A stretch of 64,000 bases of DNA. Source: Solen grandis (lineage: Eukaryota > Mollusca > Bivalvia > Adapedonta > Solenidae). Location: NCBI GenBank assembly GCA_021229015.1, contig CM037787.1, positions 37,966,677-38,030,676 on the forward strand. Direction: 5' to 3'. The position numbers and the translations under genes were made by a program. This document shows positions 22,900 to 32,815 of this stretch, in pieces (the first letter of the stretch is position 1; every line of letters begins with the position of its first letter). The notes beneath the pieces were generated by a model. It made no database searches. It worked only from the letters and a program-made list of their open reading frames with translations, and had not been told where the DNA came from.

Positions 22900-24028
22900 T
22901 CAAATTAACAGATTTGCCAATCTATAAATAATTAATTACTCTAGGATATGATGTGATCAATGGATGACCTAGTTTACATGAAGACAACACATGGCTTTTT
23001 CTTATACTGTTTTTGAGTGATTGACTTGGCAGGAATAGCCATGAAAGGAAAATATCCCAAAATAATGGGCAAGGCAAGGCTTATATTTTCATTGCAAAAA
23101 CTGGAAAGGTACATTAATTTTAGTAGTCTTCTGAATGAACAAACTGATTTCCTTTTCAACACTATTGGGAGAAAGACTGTTTCAGAATCTTGATAGGAAC
23201 AACAACAAATAAAAAAGATTTGAATTACCTAATGTAGCTTCATGAAAGGAATGAAGGTGAGGAATGTTGTATCATAGTAACAAACTAATAACTAAAAGAA
23301 TCAAAAGATATACATAATAAAATACATTGTATCAGCACTGAATCACTTTATGTGTATAATAATGTTTATCAGTTTTGTAGCCATTTCCTATTATGTCTCA
23401 TCCATTTTTTTATGAAATAAATATCTGAAAATATTTCATCAACCATGAAATCTTTCAAATCAATATGGAGAAAAACAGTAACAAGAGTAGTAGCAAGGTA
23501 ATCCAGGAGTTTGGGATTCCTAACAATTGTCTTGGATTATCAGATATTTTAGTTCAGAAACTTTGATATCAACAACTTTATTTTCGGGGGAAAACTGCAT
23601 GAATTTAAAAGAAATTTTCAGACTGAAAGACATCTATAATCGGCACCTGATAAAAGTGAAAAAAGCTTTTCTGAGACCACTGATATCTACAATGTACTTG
23701 TAAAGGCAGTTATATTCAGTGATTTTTCTTTGTAAATATACCACCTTTTACAGGTGATCTCCCCTAGCCAAAAACTGACATTTTATTTTCAAAATAACTA
23801 TCCATTTCCCATTGAAATAGCTTTCTTTTTCCTTAAAAGAAATAATTCAAAGAATTTTAAAGAAATCTGTTTTATTCTTATAATTCTGATGTAGATAAAA
23901 ACTTTCTGAGATATAATTATGTCACCATTGATTAAGTAATTGTTTTGTTAATTTCATTCTTTTATTAATTTCCCAATGTTTGACCTAAATAATGCTTATT
24001 TTCCCAATAAGAAAGTCACAGATTGTAA
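22900..24028. other. Intergenic
   Basis: Contains the related repeat stretch at 23570-23665. A 50-codon plus-strand frame from an ATG at 23041 looks protein-like, but it has no splice or homology support. Confidence 0.45.
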
Positions 24029-25206
24029 AACAAGAGGGCCATGATGGCCCTGGATCGCTCACCTGATATCATAAGGCTATGTAAAATCAAGTCACCCCTG
24101 GGGCAGAGCCAATTTTGACCCCAGGGTCATGATTTGAACAAACTGGGTAGAGGTCTATTAGCCCATGTTACATACCAAATATCTAAACTCCAGACCTTGT
24201 GGTTTTTGAGAAGAAATTTTTCTAGATTTTTTTCCAAAATAAGTCTATGTAAAATCAAGTGATCCCTGGGGAGGGGCCAATATTTTCACCAAATATCTAA
24301 ATAAAAACAAGCCCCTGGGTTGGGCCAGTTTTGACCCCAGGGTCATAATTTGAACAATCTTGGTAGAGAGTCATAAGATCATGCTACATACCAAATATCT
24401 AAACTCCAGGCCTTGTGGTTTCTGAGAAGAAGATTTTTTCAAGTTTTTCTATATTAGCCTATGTAAATCAGTGACCCCTGGGGGGGGCCAATTTTGACCC
24501 CAGGGCCATATTTGAACAAACTTGGTAGTGATCTACTAGACAATGCTGCACACCAAATATCTAAGCTCCAGGTCTTGTGGTTTCTGAGAAGAAGATTTTT
24601 CAAGTTTTTCCTATATTAGCCTATGTTAAATCACGTGACCCCTGGGGCGGGGCCAATTTTGACCCCAGGGTCATAATTTGAACAAACTTGGTAGTGATTC
24701 TAAGAACAATGCTGCATACCAAATATCAAAAGGCTCCAGGCCTTGTGGTTTCTGAGAAGAAGATTTTTTCAAGTTTTTCCTATATTAGCCTATGTTAAAT
24801 CACGTGACCCCTGGGGCGGGGCCAATTTTGACCCCAGGGCCATAATTTGAACAATCTTGGTAGAGAGTCATAAGATCATGCTACATACCAAAAATCAAAA
24901 GGCTAGGCCTTGTGGTTTCGGAGAAGAAGATTTTTAAAATTTTCATTTTTAAAATCTATTTTTAGCTCCTGTGACCTAGATTTTTGACCAATCAAAATAA
25001 TTTTAACAACTTCGGATAAGGGCCCCATAATGAACATTCCTGTGAAGTTTTATCAAAATTGACCAAGCGGTTAAGGAGGAGATGTCGTTTGAAGCAAAAT
25101 GTTGACGGACGACGGACGGACGACGGACGGACGGACGACGGACGGACGGACGACGGACGAAGACCGGTCACAATAGCTCACCTTGAGCCTCTGGCTCAGG
25201 TGAGCT
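24029..25206 (+). mobile_element. Pearl-like element, second copy
   Basis: Same termini as 17825-19472 (AACAAGAGGGCCATGATGG at the start, CTCAGGTGAGCTAAAA at the end). The tandem core is from a different subfamily, marked by GGGGCCAATTTTGACCCCAG and GTTTCTGAGAAGAAGAT. Successive AGAAGAAGATTTT markers lie at about 24425, 24592, 24757 and 24925, a spacing of 165-168 bp. A GACGGACG microsatellite (25103-25156) precedes the 3' hairpin. Confidence 0.8.
25103..25156. repeat. (GACGGACG)n microsatellite inside the pearl-like element
   Basis: Repeated GACGGACG/GACGACG units. The same short repeat lies at the corresponding place in the 17.8 kb copy. Confidence 0.9.
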
Positions 25207-25534
25207 AAAAAACGTATTATGGTCAAGGTTAAAGTTTTGTGACAGACAAAAAACAGTTAGCCATCGATCTATCACTGCGGGGTGGGGTGGGGGGCATAAC
25301 ATCTGACACTGAAGAAATAAGCTAGTTAAGTCTAGAACATCAGACTTCAACTTAAAACTTAGATTCATTATGCTCTACAAAATATTTAACATTACCTGAC
25401 ATAAACAAACAAAAGTACAGTGGTCTGGTAGAAAATTACCTCTTTAATGCAAGTTTTTACTGGAAAAACATGCATCCAATGCCAGGCTTGAAGATATTCA
25501 ACCAACAGAATAATAGCAAGTATTAACCTAGCTA

Positions 25535-25668
25535 GCAGGCACAGAATTCTGACAAGCAAATATTAGGTCTGCCTGTAACATACATGAGTTAAAAGGACAG
25601 CAGACACAGAATTCTGACAAGCAAATATCAGGTCTGACTGTAACATACATGAGTTAAAAGGACAGAGT
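25535..25668. repeat. Two-copy tandem repeat (~66 bp)
   Basis: CACAGAATTCTGACAAGCAA and ACATACATGAGTTAAAAGGA each occur twice, about 66 bp apart, with few differences. Confidence 0.85.
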
Positions 25669-25865
25669 AACATTTGTCTGCAAACAGTTTTATATTATAT
25701 TATGATCTTTAAGTAATTCAAATTTGTATAAAGAAAAGGAAATTAAAAATTCATTTTTGAACAGACTCTTAATAGAATTTAAAGTCAATTGTAAATTCAT
25801 CTAAAAACCTCACTCAAGGAGAAACATATTTTCTAAAATATATATTTCCAATGCTTTATTGTATA

Positions 25866-26025
25866 ATAAACCTTAGGTCAATTTACTGTATTTTTTGTAA
25901 TATATATGCTATATGCTAATTAACCTTAGGTCAATTTACTGTATTTTTTGTAATATATATGCTATATGCTAATTAACCTTAGGTCAAATATCTGTTATTT
26001 TTTTGTAATGTAATGTGCTAATTTT
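25866..26025. repeat. Three-copy tandem repeat (~54 bp)
   Basis: ACCTTAGGTCAATTTACTGT, TTTTTTGTAATATATATGCT and ATGCTAATTA recur in tandem; the third unit is diverged. Confidence 0.85.
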
Positions 26026-27271
26026 GTGTTATTTTAGAAAATAAATGGATTACCAATTGGCGATTCCAAAGAGAAAAAAAAGAAAACACTTTTGTCTGCA
26101 GGTGCACAATTCATAGAAATTATCTTAATTAGTTTTAATTCTTTTAAAAGAAAGACAAATTCATATCATAATTAGGCAAGAGTTAGACAAAAGTTTCCTA
26201 TCAGAAAAATCAAATCAAATATAAATATATATACAAAAAATGAACTAACTCCAGAAGGAGATGCAGCATCATTAAGACTAACATAGAATCACAGAGACAG
26301 TACATTGGGATGGAGTTCTCTTGTATAGCTGTACAGAACAACAAGTCGAAATAAATTAAATATAAATGAAGTCCTGATTTTCAATTTATTTCTGTAGGTC
26401 ACTGTTACTCCACCTTTGTGCCATAATGTGAAAACAACCTATTTTTTCAGCTTTTATTAAAATGTTAATATTCGCCACTTTTGGCAAACATAGAAAATCC
26501 CATGATTCTATGGTATTGCGGTATTTCTTAAAAATACTGCTGGCTCCGCCTATTAGTGTAGCTATATGATTAAAACAATTATCTTAAAAAAAAAAAAAAA
26601 TGGAGCAAACTAAGTTCTAGCAACTGTCATGTTTATCAATTCATTATTAATGCAATAAAATTTTTTGGTGGACATGGAATGATGAGCAGACATGATACGA
26701 GATTGCTTGTGTACCATTGGAAACTACTAAACATAAAGTAGAGAAATATCAACTGTTACCACTTTCAAACGTTCAGTCAGCATGTAAAGTATGAATTGTA
26801 CTTTGTTTTCCACTGTCATCCATTTTACTGAGCAAAGGAACAAGTAGGGTGTATAAAGATAGGTTGTGTATTTGTTTATTACTGAACAAAGCTAATACCC
26901 AAACACTGGATAACAAAATTCTATAATACTTATGCATATTTGTTCATGTCATATTTGTAAAATAATGTTATTGTATCGTTTTAAGAATCAATTATAAGAG
27001 TCGATATAAATTTTGGCAAGGTCATCGACCCATTTTCTTTAAAAGCTAAACATTTATATTTGTACAGTAAATCGACCTGTTGTAAGAACACGGGTCTTAG
27101 AAATGTGCTTCAGTAGAAACAGAGAAACAGGAGGCTGGAGGCCAATACTGGCAATAGCGGAAACTGAAGACAAGATGCAAGGTCGCGTGAATTCAATGAT
27201 CGGAAATGCACTTACATAAATAGTTGTGAACGAGCCGATGCATTTTGTGTGATTAACCCTTGTAATCTTAC
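26026..27271. other. AT-rich sequence, possible intron
   Basis: Nothing firm seen. If the candidate exon at 27272-27319 is real, this would be its first intron. Confidence 0.4.
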
Positions 27272-27319
27272 CCATTTTAAGAGAAATCCCGACTTGAGAT
27301 GTGTAGCTTCTTTCTCCAT
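27272..27319 (-). CDS. Candidate first coding exon of an unidentified minus-strand gene
   Basis: On the minus strand an ATG followed by G opens 16 codons (MEKEATHLKSGFLLKW) that run exactly to a strong donor, GTAAGATT, in phase 0. Six bases upstream of the ATG lies CACTTCCTGT, an ETS-type element often found near the start of housekeeping promoters. The KSGFLLKW stretch resembles the start of some pleckstrin-homology domains, but 16 residues are too few to assign a family. A 108-codon frame on the same strand (27380-27054) is in another frame and reads through the donor; I take it as a shadow. The matching phase-0 last exon at 21992-22054 may or may not belong to it. Confidence 0.35.
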
Positions 27320-27324
27320 CAAAA

Positions 27325-27334
27325 ACAGGAAGTG
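27325..27334 (-). promoter_or_regulatory. ETS-type motif ACAGGAAGTG
   Basis: A consensus ETS binding motif immediately upstream of the candidate minus-strand start codon at 27319. Confidence 0.35.
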
Positions 27335-27927
27335 AGCTTTTGGCAACTTCAGTGAAGTGGGTTGGTCTCTCGAACCGCACTGTACTGTACTTTACTTTCT
27401 CTACACATAATGCGTATATTTAGTCCATGATCTCATGGATAATTTTATATGCATCCGGCGAAACTAAATGGGTGATTTATCTGTGTTTGTTGACCGTTTA
27501 CTAAAAGATAATCGTTTTGTTAATGATAAATGACATATATTGTTCATCTAAAAATAGATCTTACTTATTGTCTAGGGTTACTGGGGGTAAGAAATGACTG
27601 ATTAAACCATTTAAATTTTTTAGATAACTACCTCATGATATAACATGCTGACGAGTCAGTTAATATACAGCATTTCACAAAATTATAAAGCGAAATGTTT
27701 ATGATATATCTAGTACTATAAATGTTGGAGACTAGATCTATAGACTACTCCCTTCCACATTTTGTCAAAGTGACAACATTTGCCCATATTTTTAAAGTGA
27801 ATTTGCGTTCTTTTGTTTATTTTTTCTCAGTCTTAAACAAAACAAAACTGTCTTCTTTTACACTTTTGAGTCTAAAAAGTATTATTCCATACATTCACTT
27901 ATTTTTAGTGTACACAAGTCACTTTTC

Positions 27928-27937
<10 letters not shown>

Positions 27938-27958
<21 letters not shown>
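27938..27958. repeat. Poly-G tract (21 G)
   Basis: An uninterrupted run of 21 G after a T run. Such tracts are G-quadruplex prone and often mis-sequenced, so its length is uncertain. Confidence 0.9.
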
Positions 27959-28109
27959 TGCGTCCAGAATTCCCCCATTACTGGAAGGAGTAATGCCCTT
28001 TCAGTAATATCAGTGTCCCAGGCAGCCGCCTCCATCTCCCCCACCATTTATTATTTATTTATTTATTTTTGCCTGTAAATACAATACAATTACACATTAT
28101 TTATTCAAT

Positions 28110-28945
28110 AACATGGCTTTGCGCAGGTAAAAGATAAAATTTTATCGCTATCAAAGGCAATTTTTGCCTCGGGGATGTACTCCTGATGGAAATTGATAAG
28201 CCTCGGGAGGCATCGGGAACAGTTCTATGATGTCCCGGGGAAGCTTCGGAAGCAGTATGAAGAGACCCTGGGAAGCGTTGCGATCCACGTAGAGTCACCC
28301 GGACAACTGAAAAAGAAAATCATCAATCATTGCCTGCAATGATTTTCCCTATGTGTTCCCGGTGTTTTATCGGAATAACAGGCCGGAGAAACATCTGCGG
28401 AGCTTCCCGGAAGCTCCGGGGCAGCATTCACGGATTTTCCGCGAAATATTTCCCCGAGACTTCGGTGATGTCTCGCCGAAGTATCATGGGGGCATTCGGG
28501 GATATTCGATTTTGTGACATATTCCCCATCTAGTGGCTGAATCTAAAAAACATTCGCAAAAAGTTCGGTAAGGGTTGAAAAACGCACCCAGAAATATTCT
28601 GCTATTTTGGTCTATCTTAGACTGAGACGGTCAAAAAGGCAACGATGGGGACATATCTTCATAAAACCCCCAAAGTCTCCCCTTTATTTTGTCTCTTAAT
28701 TCCACCATGAAATTCTCATAATCTCCATAATCTTCCCCGTGGCACCTAGGATGGTTCGCAAGTACTCAACTATACGTCTTCTAATCTACGGTGGTATCCC
28801 CCCGATGATGTTTCAAATTCGGTGAAGATCCGGAGCACCTTCGCCGATCATCGGAGAAGGTCCCCCAGAGATTTCCCGAACATCTGGAGCTATCCCCAAA
28901 AATTCAAGGCCGAAACTTCAGCGAACGTTCAACGGACCAATCCTA
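28110..28945. other. GC-rich block of unknown origin
   Basis: Composition shifts sharply from the AT-rich surroundings. Many short imperfect palindromes and variants of CCCGGGGAAGCTTCGG, CTTCCCGGAAGCTCCGG and GAGACTTCGGTGATGTCTCG follow one another. There is no intact protein frame with recognisable motifs; the frames at 28101-28298 and 28330-28533 are on opposite strands and unconvincing. It ends at the tail of the LINE. It could be a decayed repeat or a transferred segment; I do not know. Confidence 0.45.
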
Positions 28946-28970
28946 TCTATCTATCTATCTATCTATCTAT
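28942..28970. repeat. (CTAT)n microsatellite, LINE 3' tail
   Basis: On the LINE's strand this is (TAGA)n directly after the 3' UTR. Confidence 0.85.
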
Positions 28971-31690
28971 ATATACTGCACAAACTCCCCTTTCGGGTAT
29001 TACTGGCAGGTGCGCGTCTGTGCAAGGATAAAACTGTTAAAATAAAAATTTTGTTAGGGTGAGAAAATTTTCTGAAAAAAAAGGTGAATATGTTAGGTTT
29101 AAGATCTGGTAAAAACATTTTTTGGGAAAGAGTGGACTTTTGTTTAAATGCTAAAAGATCATTTTGTGAGACTATATTTTCTGGTAAGCTGTTCCAAAGT
29201 ACATCTATAAGGAAAAAAGGAATATTTAAAGTAGCTAGCTGGAGTATGAATTTGCCTGTAAGATAAAGAGTGTAAGTGGCGGGATATCCTCGCTGGTCTT
29301 TCAAGATATGCAGGTAATGGGACAGCAACAAGGTTATTTACTATTTTGTAAAACATAAGAAGTCTGGTGACATCACGTCTGTACTGAAGGGTTTGCCAGT
29401 CAAGTTCCTTCTGCATGCTGGTGACACTGTCGTAATAAGAATAGTTATTATTAACCCATCGGACTGCTCTGCGTTGTACTTTTTCTATTTTATCTATATA
29501 TGTCTGTGTATGAGGACTCCAGACTGTAGAGGCATATTCTACTTGAGGTCTAACCAATGCTTTGTAAGCTGCTTCTCTAACTTCCTTATTCTTTGTCTGG
29601 ATGTTTCTGTGGAGGAAACCAAGAGTTTTATTAGCAGAAGAAGTAATGTTGTCAATATGTTTATTCCAAGAGAGATCTTTTGATATTGTAACTCCTAAGT
29701 ATTTGGCATTATCCACTGTTTCTAAAGCTTGTCCATGTAATCTGTAATCAAAGGAAAGTGCTTTCTTCTTTTTAGTAATATTTAAAACAATGCATTTACT
29801 GGGATTAAATTCCATTTCCCATTTCTTTTCCCACTGCACCAGCTTGTCGAGGTCTTTCTGAAGTGTAATACAGTCCTGCTTGTTGTTTATAGCTAGGTAA
29901 ACGGCAGTGTCATCTGCAAATAAACGAACTTGAGAAGTTATGGTATCTGGAAGATCATTTATATATAACAGAAAGAGAAGTGGGCCAAGTACAGATCCCT
30001 GAGGTACTCCTGATGTTACTGGGACTACTGATGAGCATCCTCCCTCCAAAACGACTTTTTGTGTTCTGCCTATGAGAAAAGATTTTATCCACAACAGGGT
30101 TGAATTATTGACTCCATGTTCCTGTAATTTGTACAATAACTTTAAGTGGCTGACCTTGTCAAAAGCTTTACTAAAATCTAAAAGAACTAAATCAGTCTGT
30201 TGTCCATTAACAAGATTTCTCGCTAGTTGGTCAGTAAGTTGCAGGAGTTGTGTTTCACAGGAACGTTTTTCTCTGAAACCATGCTGTAAGTCATAAAGTA
30301 TATTATGCTTATTGAAGTGCTTTGTTAAATTTGAAGCTACAATATGTTCAAGCACCTTACAAAGAATACATGTTAAAGATATTGGTCTATAATTTGCTGG
30401 ATCTTCTTTGTTTCCTTTCTTGAATAGAGGGGTCACGTTTGCAGATGTCCATACCTTGGGGAGGGTACCTGTATCAAGAGACTTTTGGAATAGTATTAGC
30501 AAGATTGGTGAGATTTGTTGACAAAGATTTTTTAAAATTAATGGTTTGATGTTGTCTGGTCCAGCAGCTTTATCTGGTCTTAAATTTGATATAAGTTTTT
30601 CCACTCCACTGATGTTTATGGTAATTTCAGGCATGATTGGGTACTTCCTGTAAAAAGAAAAATCTTGTGTATTAATATTTCGAATAGCTGCGAAGCAAGA
30701 TTGAGCAAGTGAGATAGGTGTCATCTGAGTGAATACTGACTGAAACTGTCTGTTCAAAATATCTGCTTTTTCACTGTTGTCTGATTTGATGGAACCTGAA
30801 ATTTTGTCAAATAGTGGGGGAATGCCTGTTGCATCCTGCTTGGCGTTTTTGATAAGGCTGAAAAGTTTTTTTGAATTAAAGCTGTTCTTTTCTTTGTCGT
30901 CTATGTTGTCTTCCAGGCCTAAAATATATTCAATGTATTTATTATAAGACAGTTTAATTTGTTTTTTTATGTGATTTTTCATTTTTAGAAAAGCCGCCCT
31001 CGTCTTGTTGTTCCCTTCCTTCTTGAGTCTGAAATAAATTTTATCTCTTTTTCTCATTAACCTTTTTATAGACTGGGTGATCCATGGAAGTGACCTCTTG
31101 TTGCCTATTCTTTTTATGGGAATAAATTTTTCTATACCTGTTGAAATAGCATTTGAAAATTCTAACCAAATTTCTTCCACTGATTTAGATACATGGCGTT
31201 TCAAAATATCATTTTTTACCAGGTCCATGTAATTTTTAAAACTATCCCAGTCTGCTTTCTTGTAGAGGGGAACATGTCTGGGAGGTTGTTTTATCTCCTG
31301 CGGCTTTATATCTGCAAAAATAGAGACAATACTGTGATCTGCAATACCAGGGAGACATTTTACATTTTTAATTAAAGTATAATTTGAGGTTAGAAAAAGG
31401 TCCAGTGTGTTTTCTCCTCTGGTGCTTTCAGTGACCATCTGGGTAAGATTCAAATCTGAAAGTAAATCAACAAAATCTTCATATAAGTTAGTAAGGCTAC
31501 AACCTGGTTTTATTTCTGGTACATGATCACTGCCCCAAGAGAGTTTTGGGAAATTAAAGTCACCAAGTATCCAGAATGTTCCTTTAAGGTTTTTGGTCAG
31601 TTCTAAAGATCTTTTGAGTTCATTAAAGCTGTAGCTGTCTGATTCTTTTGGTCTGTAGTAGGCTGCAATCCTGAAACTTAATCAGTACCA
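28946..31690 (-). mobile_element. CR1-like LINE with partial endonuclease and complete RT
   Basis: The minus-strand frame opens within the APE-type endonuclease: IAAYYRP and LGDFNFPKLSW are in frame at about 31670-31540, followed by ADHSIV. It continues through a linker into a full reverse transcriptase with AAGPDNIKP, NYRPISL, the FSKAFDKVSH block, SGVPQGSVLGPLLFLLYIND and the catalytic FADDTAVYLA. The main frame runs to 29159. A small frameshift near 29205-29215 separates it from the expected C-terminus, WNSLPENIVSQNDLLAFK, read in the next frame. The 3' end is a (TAGA)n tail at 28942-28968, usual for LINEs that end in microsatellites. The copy is 5'-truncated within the endonuclease, and its 5' edge (31680-31745) is uncertain. 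The clade is inference. Confidence 0.9.
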
Positions 31691-31699
31691 TTTCTCATG

Positions 31700-32310
31700 G
31701 GACTGCTTATTATAGAAATATTATATAAACTCAATATAAAGGCCTTGTCCTGACTTATTTTCTCAGACGAGATGAATGAAAAAAAAATCTAGTACATTGG
31801 TACGCTGAACTGTCATAAACTAACAATACTACAGCGACGCGCAGACATGAAAAAAGATAATAATAGAAAAGTTAGAAAGAAGTCATAGACAGGTAGCTCT
31901 GGAGAAATGCTCTAAGTTTTAAGAAAAAGAAAAGTTAGAAGGAGGTCCTAAACCACTTTTAACTCGTCAAGGTAAGACCATTCCAGCTTGCGTTGCGCTA
32001 TCAGGGTGCAGAGCTCCTACCCGTCATCTGGATGGAATGGGGCCTTAAAGGAATAGGATGGAGGGCTCCTTCTTGAAAGATGCCAAAGAAGGAGCCTCAA
32101 CTGCAACATCTGATAGCCTGTTCAACAATGGAATGGTTCGAGGGAAAAAAACATATTTGTGAAAGTCAGTAGAAGTACTATATGGGATGAGACGCAACTT
32201 GTGGGAGGCCCTAATACTCGAACAATTACCGCTGAGGGGTGTATGTCGACTAGCTCATGTATAACCTTGTAGAGCAATTGGATACATCAATAATCTATGT
32301 ATCACGATTC
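31700..32310 (-). pseudogene. Old LINE 3' remnant (CR1-like C-terminus)
   Basis: Read on the minus strand, 32235-32045 translates as SHKLRLIPYSTSTDFHKYVF and then FFPRTIPLLNRLSDVAVEAP to a TAA at 32047-32045. This is the typical C-terminal signature of CR1-like LINE proteins. The segment LYKVIHELVDIHPS lies in another frame just upstream, so at least one frameshift is present. RT motifs are absent. It is same-strand and head-to-tail with the LINE at 28946-31690, probably an older 5'-truncated copy into or beside which the second LINE inserted. Confidence 0.7.
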
Positions 32311-32430
32311 TTTTTCCCGAAGTCCGGTTATTCCAAAGTCCAATTAATATCCGATGTTCGTTTGTAATAAGCACTTTCTCGTAGATATTAGTTCTGCTCG
32401 TTTATTGCCTTTCCGCTGATTTCTGAATTT

Positions 32431-32439
32431 CACTTCCGC
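32431..32439 (-). promoter_or_regulatory. ETS-type motif GCGGAAGTG upstream of TMEM243
   Basis: CACTTCCGC on the plus strand, about 375 bp upstream of the TMEM243 start codon. A plausible promoter element, but the transcription start is not visible from sequence. Confidence 0.3.
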
Positions 32440-32809
32440 AAGCTGTCAGCTGTCGTAATTTCTATTTTTCCGAATGGTAATTTAAGAGTGTTTCTTAATG
32501 CACTATGTTAATTTTTATATCACATTGTAAACTATATTCAGTAAGGTCGTATCTACACCTTTATGAAAATATTGGGTTTCGAAAATTGCTGTCTAATGAA
32601 ATATCTACTGATTAGGTGATGTGTTTATAGTGGTACAGTAGATACTTAAACTTTGGTAGACAAGCACTTCATGTAATGAATCAGTAATACAAACTGAATA
32701 TAATTTAACTGTGAGCGCAAGTTAAAAAGAATAATTAAAAGTGACATTTGGACAGGCAGACACTTTCTTGGACTAAGTCGATCTCCAGTGAATGATACTT
32801 ATATCTTAT

Positions 32810-32815
32810 ATGTAA
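32810..32815 (+). promoter_or_regulatory. Start-stop mini uORF overlapping the TMEM243 start
   Basis: The sequence ATGTAATGG places ATG-TAA at 32810-32815, with the last A of TAA serving as the A of the main ATG at 32815. The upstream ATG has T at -3 (weak), whereas the main ATG has G at -3 and G at +4 (good), so leaky scanning would favour the main start. Confidence 0.6.

Noticed and set aside
22573..22908. 111-codon plus-strand frame and its antisense
   Set aside because: Lies over a repeat that recurs at 23.6 kb; no recognisable domain.
23041..23193. 50-codon plus-strand frame from ATG
   Set aside because: Looks protein-like by eye but has no splice sites, promoter motif or family match; the opposite strand is also open.
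27054..27380. 108-codon minus-strand frame
   Set aside because: Reads through the strong donor after the candidate first exon in a different frame; no motif.
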